Below, piece by piece: positions 19,977 through 31,656 of a DNA stretch of 54,383 nucleotides (positions are counted from its first letter, which is position 1; each line of letters begins with the position of its first letter). The position numbers and the translations under genes were made by a program. The notes beneath the pieces are model-generated. The model searched no databases. It saw nothing but the letters and a program-made list of their open reading frames with translations, and was not told the DNA's origin. The DNA comes from Nitrosomonas communis (GTDB lineage: Bacteria > Pseudomonadota > Gammaproteobacteria > Burkholderiales > Nitrosomonadaceae): NCBI RefSeq assembly GCF_024102715.1, contig NZ_JAGFJM010000060.1:1-54383 (forward strand), written 5' to 3'.

Positions 19977-21686
19977 ATGCGTGTCTCTCAATTCTTTATT
20001 TCAACGCTCAAAGAAGCACCAGCAGAAGCTGAACTAATTAGCCATAAGCTAATGCTACGAGCAGGCCTCATCAAACGCCTTGGAAGTGGATTGTATAGCT
20101 GGATGCCTTTAGGTTTGAGGATACTTCGCAAAATCGAGCACATTATCCGCGAGGAAATGAACAAAAGTGGCGCGATTGAACTTTTAATGCCTGCAGTTCA
20201 ACCTGCAGAACTATGGCAAGAAACTGATCGCTGGGACGTATTCGGCCCGCAAATGCTGAAAATCCAGGATAGACATGAACATGATTATTGTTTTGGTCCT
20301 ACTCACGAAGAGGTGATTACCGATATTGCTCGCAAGGAAATAAAAAGCTATCGTCAATTACCTTTGAATTTTTATCAGATCCAAACCAAATTTCGCGATG
20401 AAATCCGGCCTCGTTTTGGCGTCATGAGAGCCCGTGAATTCATCATGAAAGATGCCTATTCGTTTCATACTGACCTGAAAAGCTTGGAACAGACCTATCG
20501 TTTAATGCATGACACTTATAGTCGCATATTTACTCGTATCGGCCTGAATTTTCGTGCCGTGGCAGCAGACACCGGGGCAATGGGTGGCAGCAATTCACAT
20601 GAATTCCATGTACTCGCAAATTCAGGTGAAGATGCAATCGCTTTCTGTGCTAATTCAGATTATGCCGCCAATATCGAGCTGGCCGAGGCTCTTTTCTCTG
20701 AAAGATCTCGCGCTGCACCCAACGGCATCATGCAAAAAATTTCAACACCTGACCAAAAAACATGCGCAGAAGTTGCCAGCTTCTTGGATATCCCCATACA
20801 GAAAACCGTAAAAACACTAGCCGTTACTGCAGATAACCAATTTTACCTCTTATTGCTGCGCGGCGATCATCAATTAAACGAAACAAAAGTCAGAAAGATT
20901 CCTTTCCTAAACAATTTTGAACTGGCAACGGAAGAAAGAATTTTAGCAGAAACCGGTTCTCGACCAGGCTATATCGGGCCAGTCGGATTAGAAAAATACA
21001 TTATTGCTGACAAAACTGTCATGACAATGAGTGACTTTGTCTGCGGTGCGAATGTGGAAGGGTTTCATCTCACGCATGTTAATTTCGAACGCGACCTGAA
21101 ATTACCTGATCATGTTTTTGATATCCGTAATATTGTTACAGGTGATCCTTCTCCGGACGGGAAGGGCATACTGGAAATTTGCCGAGGGATCGAAGTGGGT
21201 CACATTTTCCAATTACGCACCAAATATTCTGAAAAGATGAAAGCCACCTACCTAGATGAAGCCGGCCAGACAAGAGTCATGGAAATGGGGTGTTATGGTA
21301 TCGGCGTATCACGTATCGTCGCTGCGGCTATCGAACAAAATCATGACGAACACGGTATCATCTTTCCAATTGCCATCTCCCCCTTTCAACTCGCTATCAT
21401 TCCTATCGGTCTAAAAAAGAATCCACAAGTCCAAGCTGAGGCAGAAAAACTCTACCATGAACTTTCTGCTGCTCACATTGAGGTACTCATGGATGATCGT
21501 GATGAACGTCCCGGCGTCATGTTCGCAGACATGGAATTAATCGGTATTCCACATCGAATCGTTGTTGGTGAGCGCGGCCTAAAAGAAGCCATTATTGAAT
21601 ATCGCGGTCGACGTGATGAAACATCCCAAATGATTCCACTAAAAGACATTACTCCATTTATCATTTCAAAAATATGTGGAAATTGA
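19977..21686 (+). CDS. proS: Prolyl-tRNA synthetase (bacterial type)
   Basis: ProS charges tRNA-Pro. The 569-residue protein is the long bacterial form. The class II catalytic core starts with [20 protein letters not shown] and [20 protein letters not shown]. Motif 2 is [21 protein letters not shown]. The inserted editing domain of about 180 residues (around 225-400) contains the [16 protein letters not shown] return to the core. Motif 3 is [13 protein letters not shown], and the C-terminal anticodon-binding domain follows. It overlaps the next gene by 13 bases. No strong Shine-Dalgarno is visible, only GACGGAAT about six bases upstream. Confidence 0.98.
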   Translation: MRVSQFFISTLKEAPAEAELISHKLMLRAGLIKRLGSGLYSWMPLGLRILRKIEHIIREEMNKSGAIELLMPAVQPAELWQETDRWDVFGPQMLKIQDRHEHDYCFGPTHEEVITDIARKEIKSYRQLPLNFYQIQTKFRDEIRPRFGVMRAREFIMKDAYSFHTDLKSLEQTYRLMHDTYSRIFTRIGLNFRAVAADTGAMGGSNSHEFHVLANSGEDAIAFCANSDYAANIELAEALFSERSRAAPNGIMQKISTPDQKTCAEVASFLDIPIQKTVKTLAVTADNQFYLLLLRGDHQLNETKVRKIPFLNNFELATEERILAETGSRPGYIGPVGLEKYIIADKTVMTMSDFVCGANVEGFHLTHVNFERDLKLPDHVFDIRNIVTGDPSPDGKGILEICRGIEVGHIFQLRTKYSEKMKATYLDEAGQTRVMEMGCYGIGVSRIVAAAIEQNHDEHGIIFPIAISPFQLAIIPIGLKKNPQVQAEAEKLYHELSAAHIEVLMDDRDERPGVMFADMELIGIPHRIVVGERGLKEAIIEYRGRRDETSQMIPLKDITPFIISKICGN

Positions 21687-22279
21687 TCAGTCTCATACTA
21701 TCTTTAGCACCCCAAATTGCTCAGGCAGGCGCTCAGATTTATGAGCTAATGTCTGCCAGCACCCGAACTGTTTTGCAAAAAGCTGTCAGTGATCAGGCTA
21801 TTTCGCATTTTATTACCCTCTCCACAGCAGACAGCAAAATTTGGCTTGTTACCATGTCTGAACGATTGAAAAGACACATGCCTAATCAAAGTGAACGTGA
21901 AGCGTTTCTTACCACCGTTCATTATGAAGCGACTCGTGCCGGCCTCGATCCACAATTGGCATTGAGTCTTATCCAGGTTGAAAGCGGTTTCAGAAAATAC
22001 GCCATATCTACCGCAGGTGCGCGCGGCTATATGCAAGTCATGCCGTTTTGGGTCGATACCATTGGCAGCAAAGAGCACAACCTTTTTCATCTACGTGTCA
22101 ATCTACGTTATGGTTGTACTATTCTGCGCCACTATCTTGATATCGAGAAAGGTGACTATTTCCGTGCACTCGGTAGATACAATGGTAGCCTGGGACAGGC
22201 CCGCTACCCACAGCAAGTATTTAGTGCCTGGCGCAAATATTGGCACTATCCCGTAAACCAGGAGATGGCACAAAATTAG
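21674..22279 (+). CDS. Soluble lytic transglycosylase (SLT domain)
   Basis: The enzyme cleaves peptidoglycan glycan strands, forming 1,6-anhydro ends, in the periplasm. The 201-residue protein has a signal peptide (residues 1-18, ending AQAG) and a linker to about residue 75. The lysozyme-like SLT domain shows the catalytic glutamate in [11 protein letters not shown], then [15 protein letters not shown] and [14 protein letters not shown]. The start lies inside the end of proS (13-base overlap), which implies coupled translation. The proS-transglycosylase pairing has no obvious functional logic and may simply be a shared transcript. Confidence 0.92.
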   Translation: MWKLISLILSLAPQIAQAGAQIYELMSASTRTVLQKAVSDQAISHFITLSTADSKIWLVTMSERLKRHMPNQSEREAFLTTVHYEATRAGLDPQLALSLIQVESGFRKYAISTAGARGYMQVMPFWVDTIGSKEHNLFHLRVNLRYGCTILRHYLDIEKGDYFRALGRYNGSLGQARYPQQVFSAWRKYWHYPVNQEMAQN

Positions 22280-22332
22280 CAAAATCTCTACTCAGGATAA
22301 AAATCAGTTGTATTTTCCAAACCAACACTCTC

Positions 22333-22500
22333 TAACCCAAATATTTCATAAATTCGCGTGATGATCACACAGAGTTCTGATTAATAGGAAGGTTTTGAGA
22401 AGGAGTGGTGTAGTGATTCATACACCCGATGGAGCAAAGTCTTTCTTATTAATCAAAAGGCAAGTGAGAGCACGTGTCAATTTATGAAATATTCGGGCTA
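22333..22500. repeat. 168-bp palindromic MITE-like element
   Basis: A nested inverted repeat. Outer arms of 22 bases (22333-22354 and 22479-22500) match at 20 positions and share CCCxAATATTTCATAAATT. Middle arms (22379-22390 and 22443-22454) match at 11 of 12. A central stem GGTGTA/TACACC lies at 22407-22412 and 22421-22426. The three pairs are spaced symmetrically (24 and 16 bases on each side), so the whole element folds as one long hairpin. The right arm contains the stop codon of the tlpA-like gene (22498-22500). It separates two convergent genes and could end transcription from both, but it lacks a T-run. Confidence 0.75.
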
Positions 22501-22956
22501 ATAGCTTTGAATGAATTTCTCAATATCCTCACGCGTGAGCAATCCAATCTTTCTCGCTGCAGGCTTACCCTCAGGGTCAAATAGATAGGTGCTAGGCAAC
22601 ATCGATAACTCATCAAGCTGCGAAGCAATCCATCTATCTCCCAATACGATTGGATAAGGAATCGACAAAGCCTCAGCATATTCCATCACAGTCTTACTAT
22701 CTTCATAATCCATCGCAATACCGAGGATCATGATATTGTTCCGGTCTTTGTAAAGCGAGATGAGATCAGGAATCTCCTTCAAGCAAGGGGGGCACCATGT
22801 TGCCCAGAAATTTACCAGTACCCACTTTCCTCTATAATCGCTCAATTGATGTATTTTTCCTTTACTATCCTCAAATTTGAACTGGAATTCTTCTGCCTGC
22901 ACGCAGAAAGATAGAAAATTCATTACAAGAAATAAATAAAGGAAAAAGTGTTTCAT
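22498..22956 (-). CDS. TlpA/ResA-like periplasmic thiol-disulfide oxidoreductase
   Basis: An exported thioredoxin-fold protein. The 152-residue precursor has a signal peptide (residues 1-21, ending VQA). The redox motif is WCPPC (C55, C58) after LVNFWAT. The cis-proline region is SMLPSTYLFDPEGKP. Such proteins reduce disulfides in apocytochromes c or act as periplasmic reductants, which fits a cytochrome-rich organism (inference). The start follows the leuA stop by three bases, so it is probably the last gene of the leuA transcript. Its TAG stop codon is part of the inverted-repeat element that follows. Confidence 0.9.
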   Translation of the reverse strand: MKHFFLYLFLVMNFLSFCVQAEEFQFKFEDSKGKIHQLSDYRGKWVLVNFWATWCPPCLKEIPDLISLYKDRNNIMILGIAMDYEDSKTVMEYAEALSIPYPIVLGDRWIASQLDELSMLPSTYLFDPEGKPAARKIGLLTREDIEKFIQSY

Positions 22957-22959
22957 TTC

Positions 22960-24492
22960 TCACACCTGCGGATGGGCTCTCTCAAGCTTGCTATACAGTT
23001 TATTCAATGCACTTAGATAAGCTTTGGCGGATGCGACAACAATATCCGTATCTGCTCCGTGGCCATTCACAATTCTACCGGTCTTCTGCAATCTGACAGT
23101 TACCTCCCCTTGCGCATCTGTCCCGCTGGTAATGTTATTAACCGAAAATAATTGTAAATCAGCACCGCTATTCAATATCTTTTCAATTGCACGGTAGGTT
23201 GCATCAACCGGGCCGCTCCCATCAGACTCAGCATGCAGCTCATTATTTCCATCAGCGATCACCACGCGTGCAAAAGGCACCTCCCCTGTCTCACTATGTG
23301 CTATCAGTGAAAGCAAGCGGTAATGCTCCTCTGGAGCGTGTACTTCATCTGAAGCCAGTGCATGCAGATCCTCATCAAAAATCTCATGTTTTTTGTCTGC
23401 TAAATCCTTAAAGCGCATGAACATGATATTCAGCATTTCTTCCGATTCAAGTTCAATTCCAAGTTCCTTCAACCGAGTGCGAAACGCATTCCGGCCTGAA
23501 TGCTTGCCAAGTAACAATTTATTTGTCCCCCAGCCAACATCTTCAGCACGCATGATCTCATAAGTTTCACGATGTTTGAGCACACCATCCTGATGAATTC
23601 CCGATTCATGGGCAAACGCATTGGCGCCAACAATAGCTTTATTAGGTTGTACTGGAAAGCCAGTGATTCCTGAAACCAGCTTACTGGCCGGAACGATATG
23701 AGTGGTATCAATTCGCGTATCGCATGTAAAAAAATCCTGCCGGGTACGCACCGCCATGACAATTTCCTCAAGCGCAGCATTTCCAGCACGCTCACCCAGT
23801 CCATTGATAGTACATTCCACTTGTCTGGCACCATTCATGACTGCCGACAGCGAATTGGCCACAGCCAAACCTAGATCATTATGGCAGTGAACGGAAAAAA
23901 CCACTTTATCTGAGTTAGGGATACGCTCACGTAATGTGCGGATAAGCTGACCAAACTGATCTGGCATGGTATATCCCACGGTATCGGGAATATTTAGTGT
24001 CTTTGCCCCTGCATCGATCACCGCCTCCAAAACACGACAGAGAAAACTGATTTCAGAGCGACCCGCATCTTCAGGAGAAAATTCAACGTTGTCGGTATAC
24101 TGGCGCGCCCATTTTATTGCTTTAACTGCTTGCTCGATTACTTGCTCTGGCGACATACGCAATTTATTCTTCATATGTATTGGCGAAGTAGCAATAAAAG
24201 TATGGATGCGCGCCACATTGGCGCCACGCAATGCTTCGCCAGCGCGGATGATATCCGCTTCAATCGCACGAGCAAGTCCACAAACTGTACTATCCTTAAC
24301 TGTGTCGGCTACTGCCTTGACTGCCTCAAAATCTCCATTGGAAGCCGCTGGAAAACCTGCCTCAATAACATCTACGCCCATACGCTCAAGTTGACGAGCA
24401 ATACGCACTTTCTCTTCTTTTGTCATGGATGCGCCTGGGCTTTGTTCACCATCGCGCAAAGTTGTATCAAAAATTATCAAATGATCTCGCAT
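22960..24492 (-). CDS. leuA: 2-isopropylmalate synthase
   Basis: LeuA condenses 2-oxoisovalerate and acetyl-CoA, the first committed step of leucine synthesis. I choose the ATG at 24492 ([20 protein letters not shown]), with GGAG six bases upstream; an ATG directly before it is equally possible. In this 510-residue protein the TIM barrel carries the metal site ([10 protein letters not shown] and the HCHNDLGLA histidines). The catalytic segments [14 protein letters not shown] and HESGIHQDG follow, and residues after about 390 form the regulatory domain that binds leucine. It lies downstream of pssA in the conserved ilvBHC-psd-pssA-leuA series. Confidence 0.97.
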   Translation of the reverse strand: MRDHLIIFDTTLRDGEQSPGASMTKEEKVRIARQLERMGVDVIEAGFPAASNGDFEAVKAVADTVKDSTVCGLARAIEADIIRAGEALRGANVARIHTFIATSPIHMKNKLRMSPEQVIEQAVKAIKWARQYTDNVEFSPEDAGRSEISFLCRVLEAVIDAGAKTLNIPDTVGYTMPDQFGQLIRTLRERIPNSDKVVFSVHCHNDLGLAVANSLSAVMNGARQVECTINGLGERAGNAALEEIVMAVRTRQDFFTCDTRIDTTHIVPASKLVSGITGFPVQPNKAIVGANAFAHESGIHQDGVLKHRETYEIMRAEDVGWGTNKLLLGKHSGRNAFRTRLKELGIELESEEMLNIMFMRFKDLADKKHEIFDEDLHALASDEVHAPEEHYRLLSLIAHSETGEVPFARVVIADGNNELHAESDGSGPVDATYRAIEKILNSGADLQLFSVNNITSGTDAQGEVTVRLQKTGRIVNGHGADTDIVVASAKAYLSALNKLYSKLERAHPQV

Positions 24493-24735
24493 CATTTTCT
24501 CCATCAAATGGGGTCTAAAATAAAGATTAAAAAATTCAGATTACGAATTTTTTAGATTATTAATAAGAGAGAAGCGGAAGAAAATATTGAATTTAGCGCC
24601 CAAGGCGCAGCAGATAGCCTATTGAGTGCAGCAAGGCTAAAGAAAAGAAGTCTCGGAAAATTGAGTAGTAACTTGTAATCCTGTTCATAGAAGAAAATAT
24701 AAAGCGTTTTTTATATTTCTGCAACAGTAAGATCG

Positions 24736-25518
24736 CTACGTCATATTCTGATTTTGGATTTCATCACTCTTTTTTCTTTTACCTAGCAACCATAGCTTCA
24801 TGAAATAGCCCGAAAGCGCATAGAGTGAAAACAGACCGAATAGCACAACTGGCGGGTGACTCGGTATTAATACAAAAAAGAATAATAGCAATAATAAAAT
24901 CGAGAAAAAAGGCACCCGTCTACGCAGATTAAATTCTTTCCCACTATAATATGGCAAGTTACTTACCATGGTAAGCCCAGCAAATAAAGTTATTGCCCAC
25001 GCTACCCACTTGATGTCCGCACCTTGTATTTGAAAATCCAGTGCCACCCATATCAATCCAGCAATGAGCGCAGCTGCTGCCGGACTGGGTAATCCTTGAA
25101 AAAATCGCTTATCAACTACTTCTATATTGGTATTAAAACGTGCTAGCCGTAAGGCAGCACAAGCGCAATAAATAAATGCTGCTATCCAACCCAATTTGTC
25201 CATGTCTTTCAATGCCCACTCATAGACGACCAGCGCAGGTGCAACTCCAAAAGAAACCATATCCGACAAACTATCATACTCTGCGCCAAATTCACTTTGG
25301 GTATGAGTTAGACGTGCTACCCGCCCATCAAGACCATCCAGTACCATCGCAATGAAAATAGCGATTGCAGAATGCTCATAGTTACCATTCATCGCCTGCA
25401 CGATGGCAAAGAAACCCGCAAACAATGCCGCTGTAGTAAATAAATTTGGTAATAGATAAATCCCTCTCCGTCTTAGACGGGATTTAAGCACAAAGCGAGC
25501 TGAGTTTGGTTCATGCAT
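24736..25518 (-). CDS. pssA: CDP-diacylglycerol-serine O-phosphatidyltransferase
   Basis: A membrane enzyme that makes phosphatidylserine from CDP-diacylglycerol and serine; Psd then decarboxylates it to phosphatidylethanolamine. The 260-residue protein carries the CDP-alcohol phosphotransferase motif D-G-x2-A-R-x8-G-x3-D-x3-D, seen as LDGLDGRVARLTHTQSEFG followed by EYDSLSDMVSFGVAPA. About seven or eight hydrophobic helices are present. The tail is basic (LLGKRKKSDEIQNQN). It belongs to the membrane-type (Bacillus-like) PssA family rather than the soluble E. coli type. It follows psd by about 120 bases on the same strand. Confidence 0.95.
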   Translation of the reverse strand: MHEPNSARFVLKSRLRRRGIYLLPNLFTTAALFAGFFAIVQAMNGNYEHSAIAIFIAMVLDGLDGRVARLTHTQSEFGAEYDSLSDMVSFGVAPALVVYEWALKDMDKLGWIAAFIYCACAALRLARFNTNIEVVDKRFFQGLPSPAAAALIAGLIWVALDFQIQGADIKWVAWAITLFAGLTMVSNLPYYSGKEFNLRRRVPFFSILLLLLFFFVLIPSHPPVVLFGLFSLYALSGYFMKLWLLGKRKKSDEIQNQNMT

Positions 25519-25636
25519 TTCAGTATGAACTACTTAAAAACCCCTGTGAATGGGTATAGAAAATAAATGACAGGAAATAATATAGCTCCTCTAGCAAAAT
25601 CATTGTGCAACCAAGTAAATACGATAAGCAAGGTTA

Positions 25637-26284
25637 CTAACCGCGTAATTCGGCGAGTATCGTTGTTGTCGCATAGACTTTGTCGCCAATATTGACATTG
25701 ATTTTAGTATCAGTAGGAAGATAGACGTCTACGCGTGAGCCAAAACGAATAAATCCAAAGCGCTGCCCGCGTGACAGGTGATCTCCAGGTTGAGCATGGC
25801 ATATAATGCGTTTTGCAACCAAGCCTGCTACCTGCACACATGTAATATCAATACCTTTATCTGTTTTTATCCAAAGTGCATTACGTTCATTCTCTAATGA
25901 AGCCTTGGACAAGCTGGCATTAATAAATTTACCCGGAAAATACCATCGCTCGGTTACCACCCCATCAACAGGACTGCGATTGGAATGAACATTAAACACG
26001 TTCATGAATACACTAACTTTAATCGCATCATGCTTAAGATAAGGATCTTGCGTTTTCTCCACAGCTACAATCCGCCCATCCGCAGGCGCTAATATCACAT
26101 TTGCCTGTAACGGGATGATACGTGGCGGATCACGGAAAAACTGCAGCACGAAAAGTGCAATTAACCACAAAGGCAACGCCCACAGCCAGCCTAGAAATAT
26201 ATGAACAATTAACGCAAGCAAAAACGCGCTGGCAATGTGAAACCAACCTTCACGGGCGATGATGGGATGAGGATAAGATGACAT
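25637..26284 (-). CDS. psd: Phosphatidylserine decarboxylase (short proenzyme)
   Basis: Psd forms phosphatidylethanolamine. It is made as a proenzyme that cuts itself to create a pyruvoyl group. I start it at 26284 ([17 protein letters not shown], the usual family opening); the longer frame would include a hairpin and 12 atypical residues. In the 215-residue product, two N-terminal membrane helices (about 18-55) are followed by the domain with [15 protein letters not shown] and [16 protein letters not shown]. The self-cleavage site is the Gly-Ser of [13 protein letters not shown]. It lies between ilvC and pssA in the conserved cluster. Confidence 0.94.
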   Translation of the reverse strand: MSSYPHPIIAREGWFHIASAFLLALIVHIFLGWLWALPLWLIALFVLQFFRDPPRIIPLQANVILAPADGRIVAVEKTQDPYLKHDAIKVSVFMNVFNVHSNRSPVDGVVTERWYFPGKFINASLSKASLENERNALWIKTDKGIDITCVQVAGLVAKRIICHAQPGDHLSRGQRFGFIRFGSRVDVYLPTDTKINVNIGDKVYATTTILAELRG

Positions 26285-26305
26285 AAATAACTCTGAGAGA
26301 AGATA

Positions 26306-26334
26306 AACCCGATATTTCATAAAAATATCGGGTT
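26306..26334. repeat. Perfect 12-bp stem hairpin between ilvC and psd
   Basis: Arms 26306-26317 and 26323-26334 are perfect inverted repeats (AACCCGATATTT and AAATATCGGGTT) around a 5-base loop CATAA. It lies between the ilvC stop and the chosen psd start. No real T-run follows on the minus strand, so it may act as an mRNA-stabilising or attenuating structure rather than a full terminator. The sequence CCCGATATTTCATAAA is nearly identical to the arm ends of the palindromic element at 22333-22500, differing by one missing base. Confidence 0.75.
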
Positions 26335-26392
26335 AGCACAAAACTGAGTATTTTAAATCAATCCCAGCAAAAATGCGTAGATTATTTCTCCA

Positions 26393-27421
<1,029 letters not shown>

Positions 27422-27515
27422 TTAATATGTGGACAGCTGGCGCAAAAATATCAAAACAAAATGCAAAGAACTAACTCCACATAGAATTAGTTAGTTTTCT
27501 TTATTAAATCAGCCA

Positions 27516-28007
27516 TTACACCTTGAGAATCCGCTCTCCGCGCCCCAAACCAGAAGCGCCCGTTCGAATTGTTTCCAGAATCATGTTTCGTTCTATTGCC
27601 TCAAGAAATGCATCCAGTTTCGAGCTTGTTCCTGTCAGCTCGATAGTGTATGACTTGTCAGTCACGTCAATAATATTGCCACGAAATATATCAGCCAGTC
27701 GCTTCATTTCCTCACGATCGTCACCGGTGGCTCTTACTTTCACCAGCATGAGCTCTCGCTCGATATGATCACCTTCACTCAGGTCGACGACTTTGACAAC
27801 CTCAATTAATTTATTCAGTTGTTTAGTAATTTGCTCAATGACTTCATCCGAACCGATTGTGACCAATGTCATACGCGATAAAGTCGGATCCTCTGTAGGC
27901 GCAACACTGAGTGATTCAATATTATAACCCCGCGCCGAAAACAGTCCCGCGACGCGGGATAATGCACCGGCCTCATTTTCCATCAATAAAGAAATAATAT
28001 GTCGCAT
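27516..28007 (-). CDS. ilvH: Acetolactate synthase, small regulatory subunit
   Basis: The regulatory subunit activates the catalytic subunit and confers valine feedback inhibition. The 163-residue protein starts with an ACT domain (HIISLLMENEAGALSRVAGL and FSARGYNIESLSVAPTEDPT), followed by the C-terminal domain (ELMLVKVRA, FRGNIIDVTDKSYTIELTG). The start is three bases after the ilvB stop, which ensures matched synthesis of the two subunits. Confidence 0.97.
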   Translation of the reverse strand: MRHIISLLMENEAGALSRVAGLFSARGYNIESLSVAPTEDPTLSRMTLVTIGSDEVIEQITKQLNKLIEVVKVVDLSEGDHIERELMLVKVRATGDDREEMKRLADIFRGNIIDVTDKSYTIELTGTSSKLDAFLEAIERNMILETIRTGASGLGRGERILKV

Positions 28008-28010
28008 TCT

Positions 28011-29714
28011 CTACACCAGAATCATTTCAGATAACCCTTTGCCACCCGGCACCATAGGGAAGACATTTTCTGTTTGATCAGTAATAAAATCCATAAAAAC
28101 CAATCGTTTCTTAAGTTTAAAAGCTTCTTTCAGGGCACCTTCGACGTCTTCCGGCTTTTCTATTTTCATCCCGACATGTCCATAGCTCTCAGCCAGCTTA
28201 ACAAAATCTGGCAGCGCATCCATATAAGATTCCGAATAACGGTTTCCATGAAAAAACTCTTGCCATTGCCGCACCATCCCCATATACCGATTATTAAGAT
28301 TAATGATTTTAAGCGGTAATTGGTACTGTTTACAGGTTGATAATTCCTGTATGCACATCTGGATACTGGCCTCACCTGTAATGCACGCAACGGTACCATT
28401 AGGATTAGCAAACTGTACACCCATCGCAGAAGGCAGCCCAAACCCCATGGTGCCAAGCCCACCCGAATTAATCCAGCGACGCGGCTTATCAAATTGATAA
28501 AACTGTGCAGCCCACATCTGATGCTGTCCAACATCCGAGGTAATGAATGCATCTCCTTTCGTTACTGCATAGAGCTTCTCCACAACCATCTGAGGCTTGA
28601 TAACCGCACTCGTACGATCATACCTTAGGCAATCTCGTTCGCGCCATAAATCAATTTGCTTCCACCATTCCTTGAGTGCATGCGCATCCGTTTCTTCTTT
28701 ACTGGCTTTGATCAATTTGATCAACTCATTCAATACCTCCGAAACACTCCCCACTATTGGAATATCTACTTTGACACGCTTGGAAATTGATGAAGGATCA
28801 ATATCGATATGGATTATCTTGCGCTCTTCACTATAAAAATGCTTGGGATTGCCAATAACACGATCATCGAAGCGTGCACCTACCGCAATCAATACATCGC
28901 AGTATTGCATCGCCATATTTGCTTCGTAGGTCCCATGCATGCCTAACATACCAACGAAACGCTTATCTGTCGCAGGATAACCACCCAGCCCCATCAACGT
29001 GTTAGTACATGGAAAATTCAGTAAACGCACCAGTTCAGTTAATGCCTCCGATGCATTATCCAAAATTACCCCGCCTCCTGTATAAATCATCGGTCGCTTC
29101 GCGCTCAATATCAGTTGGGCGGCTTTTTTAATCTGCTGGGAATTTCCTTCGACAACCGGATTATAAGAACGCATACTGACATTGCTGGGGTAAGAAAATA
29201 CCATTTTTTGCTGTGTGACATCCTTTGGAATATCAACCAAAACAGGTCCAGGACGACCAGTCGACGCGATATAAAAAGCTTTTTTCATCGTAGATGCTAA
29301 CTCAGTAACATCTTTCACCAGAAAATTATGCTTCACACAAGGACGCGTAATCCCAACAGTATCGACTTCCTGAAAAGCATCTTGACCAATCGCTGCAGTA
29401 GGAACCTGCCCGCTAATGATAACCAGCGGAATAGAGTCCATATAAGCGGTTGCGATGCCTGTCACAGCATTTGTTACACCAGGCCCGGACGTCACCAAAG
29501 CAACGCCTACTTTATGGCTGGAGCGAGCATAGCCATCAGCAGCGTGAAGCGCTGCTTGTTCATGGCGAACCAAAATATGCTTTACTTTATCTTGCTTAAA
29601 AAGTTCATCATAAATAAATAGCACTGCGCCGCCAGGATAGCCAAATATATAATTTACGCCTTCTTCCTGCAGGCAACGAACCGTAATCTCGGCACCTGTT
29701 AATTCTACACTCAT
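28011..29714 (-). CDS. ilvB: Acetolactate synthase, large catalytic subunit
   Basis: A thiamine diphosphate and FAD enzyme that makes acetolactate or acetohydroxybutyrate, the common first step for branched-chain amino acids. In the 567-residue protein the catalytic glutamate is in LVRHEQAALHAADGYARSS. GTGIATAYMDSIP-like segments, and the ThDP-magnesium site GEASIQMCIQELSTCKQYQL, with NNRYMGMVRQWQEFF, mark the biosynthetic enzyme. It is the first gene of ilvBHC. The naming ilvB versus ilvI is convention only. The ACT subunit next door supports the biosynthetic, feedback-regulated form. Confidence 0.96.
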   Translation of the reverse strand: MSVELTGAEITVRCLQEEGVNYIFGYPGGAVLFIYDELFKQDKVKHILVRHEQAALHAADGYARSSHKVGVALVTSGPGVTNAVTGIATAYMDSIPLVIISGQVPTAAIGQDAFQEVDTVGITRPCVKHNFLVKDVTELASTMKKAFYIASTGRPGPVLVDIPKDVTQQKMVFSYPSNVSMRSYNPVVEGNSQQIKKAAQLILSAKRPMIYTGGGVILDNASEALTELVRLLNFPCTNTLMGLGGYPATDKRFVGMLGMHGTYEANMAMQYCDVLIAVGARFDDRVIGNPKHFYSEERKIIHIDIDPSSISKRVKVDIPIVGSVSEVLNELIKLIKASKEETDAHALKEWWKQIDLWRERDCLRYDRTSAVIKPQMVVEKLYAVTKGDAFITSDVGQHQMWAAQFYQFDKPRRWINSGGLGTMGFGLPSAMGVQFANPNGTVACITGEASIQMCIQELSTCKQYQLPLKIINLNNRYMGMVRQWQEFFHGNRYSESYMDALPDFVKLAESYGHVGMKIEKPEDVEGALKEAFKLKKRLVFMDFITDQTENVFPMVPGGKGLSEMILV

Positions 29715-30055
29715 ACTTTGCGTACCCTGGTATCAAAAAAATCAAAATTCTAAAAATAAGGATTTCTAGTTCAGCTAGATGCACCTTTACTCTGCTGTTT
29801 CCTCTCATACCTATATTCCAACTATCACACCATTATAGTGCTTAGTTTATCCTCAGGTTTTCCCAACTCAAGCTAGCAGGCGTTTTCACTGTTTATGAAC
29901 GATTACACCAGAAATCAGTAGATGATGCATAGTGTGATTTTGCAATGTAAAAGCACGTACGCGTCCGCTACATATATTACTAGGAATCTGGGTTTTATTC
30001 CCAGCTAACTGACACTGAAAAATATTCTGGATGATTGAGTTAATCCACAGCAAGA
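29715..30055. other. Intergenic stretch upstream of ilvB
   Basis: About 340 bases. On the minus strand a perfect TATAAT box lies at 29832-29837, about 118 bases before the ilvB start. No good -35 is present at 16-18 bases, so it is only a candidate promoter. A small stem TCTAG/CTAGA occurs in the presumed leader around 29766-29780. A stem CTGGG/CCCAG around 29990-30003 lies just behind tldD, but without a T-run. I see no leader peptide with a run of branched-chain codons. Confidence 0.35.
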
Positions 30056-31519
30056 TTACTTAATTCTGTCAGAGCCACCTGTTCCACCCACGGTTAATCC
30101 ATCCACTCGTAATGTTGGCTGCCCTACGCCCACTGGCACGCTTTGGCCTTCCTTCCCGCATGTACCAACCCCTGGGTCAAGTGCCATATCATTACCTATC
30201 ATGGAAACACGCGTCAGCACATCTGGGCCATTACCGATCAAAGTCGCGCCTTTGACTGGATAAGTGATTTTTCCATTCTCTATCATGTAAGCTTCCGCAG
30301 CAGAAAATACGAATTTACCACTCGTAATATCTACCTGCCCACCGCCAAAATTCGCGGCATACAATCCCTGTTTCACTGATGCAATAATTTCTTCTGGATT
30401 TTTATCCCCATTGAGCATATAAGTATTTGTCATGCGCGGCATGGGAATATGCGCAAAAGACTCTCGTCTGCCATTACCTGTAAGGGGCTGATTCATCAGC
30501 CTCGCATTCAGACTATCTTGCAAATAGCCTTTCAGTACACCATTCTCAATCAATACAGTACATTGGGTAGGGTTACCTTCATCATCAATATTCAAGGAAC
30601 CACGACGCCGGGCAAGTGTCCCGTCATCCACCACCGTTACGCCATCAGCAGCAACCCGCTCACCCACACGCCCAGAGAACGCTGAGCTGCCTTTGCGGTT
30701 AAAATCACCCTCCAATCCATGTCCAATGGCTTCATGCAGCAATATGCCAGGCCAGCCATTTCCCAGAACCACTGTCATGCTACCTGCCGGCGCAGGTTTT
30801 GCATTCAGATTCACGACAGCCTGGTGCACTGCCTTTTGCGCATAATCGCTCAATATTTCATCGGTGAAGTAGGTGTAATCAAACCGTCCGCCTCCACCAG
30901 AAACACCTTGCTCACGCCGGCCTCTTTCCTCTGCAATCACCTGTAATGACATTCGCACCAAAGGTCTCACATCAGCAGCTAGCACGCCATCACTGCGCGC
31001 AACCATGACAACCTCATACTCGCCAGCAAGTGACGCCACGACCTGAATAACGCGCTTATCGATTGCGCGCGCAAAACTTTCCAGTTTTTCCAGCAGCGCC
31101 ACTTTGTCGCTATCTTTAAAGTTTGCGATAGGATCCTGCGGAAGGTAAAGCGACCGGCTATTAAATTGCGCTACTTGCTTCGCAACATGAACCGGATGGA
31201 CGTTTCCCTGGCTCGCAATGGCGCGCGTTGCTTTTGCTGCAGATACTAATGCAGCAAGACTGATATCATCCGAATAGGCGAACGCAGTTTTTTCACCACT
31301 GATGGCACGAACACCCACACCCTGGTCAATATTAAAGCTGCCCGATTTTACGATCCCTTCCTCGATCACCCAGCCTTCGGAGCGATTGTATTGGAAATAA
31401 AGATCAGCATAATCGATCTGATGAGTCAGTATTTGCCCAAACACTTGATGTAGTCTATTTGCATCCAGCTCATAGGGCATCAGCAGGCAACGGTCAGCAA
31501 TTGTAAAAAACTCGTTCAT
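30056..31519 (-). CDS. tldD: Metalloprotease TldD (PmbA/TldE partner)
   Basis: TldD forms with TldE (PmbA) a zinc peptidase that trims modified peptides and degrades unfolded ones. The 487-residue protein has the defining zinc motif [11 protein letters not shown] (HExxxH) and the conserved N-terminal [20 protein letters not shown]. The C-terminal block is [19 protein letters not shown], then [20 protein letters not shown] and a TVGGTGG end. The TldE partner is not in this window. The gene lies behind the nitrilase-family gene and yhdP on the same strand, a run (yhdP, amidase, tldD) common in beta- and gammaproteobacteria. Confidence 0.95.
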   Translation of the reverse strand: MNEFFTIADRCLLMPYELDANRLHQVFGQILTHQIDYADLYFQYNRSEGWVIEEGIVKSGSFNIDQGVGVRAISGEKTAFAYSDDISLAALVSAAKATRAIASQGNVHPVHVAKQVAQFNSRSLYLPQDPIANFKDSDKVALLEKLESFARAIDKRVIQVVASLAGEYEVVMVARSDGVLAADVRPLVRMSLQVIAEERGRREQGVSGGGGRFDYTYFTDEILSDYAQKAVHQAVVNLNAKPAPAGSMTVVLGNGWPGILLHEAIGHGLEGDFNRKGSSAFSGRVGERVAADGVTVVDDGTLARRRGSLNIDDEGNPTQCTVLIENGVLKGYLQDSLNARLMNQPLTGNGRRESFAHIPMPRMTNTYMLNGDKNPEEIIASVKQGLYAANFGGGQVDITSGKFVFSAAEAYMIENGKITYPVKGATLIGNGPDVLTRVSMIGNDMALDPGVGTCGKEGQSVPVGVGQPTLRVDGLTVGGTGGSDRIK

Positions 31520-31656
31520 CTTAGATTATATTCACCTACCACAGCAGTAGCTTTGTCAGCTTACAGTTAAAAAAACACACCAGCCTCATGCTCTCCCACG
31601 AGACATCAAACCACCCAATTCTCCCTGTTCATAGTAAACAGCTTTCTCTGCTACAT

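Noticed and set aside
29715-30055. Leader-peptide attenuator for ilvBHC
   Set aside because: No short frame rich in Ile, Val or Leu codons next to a terminator-like hairpin was visible.
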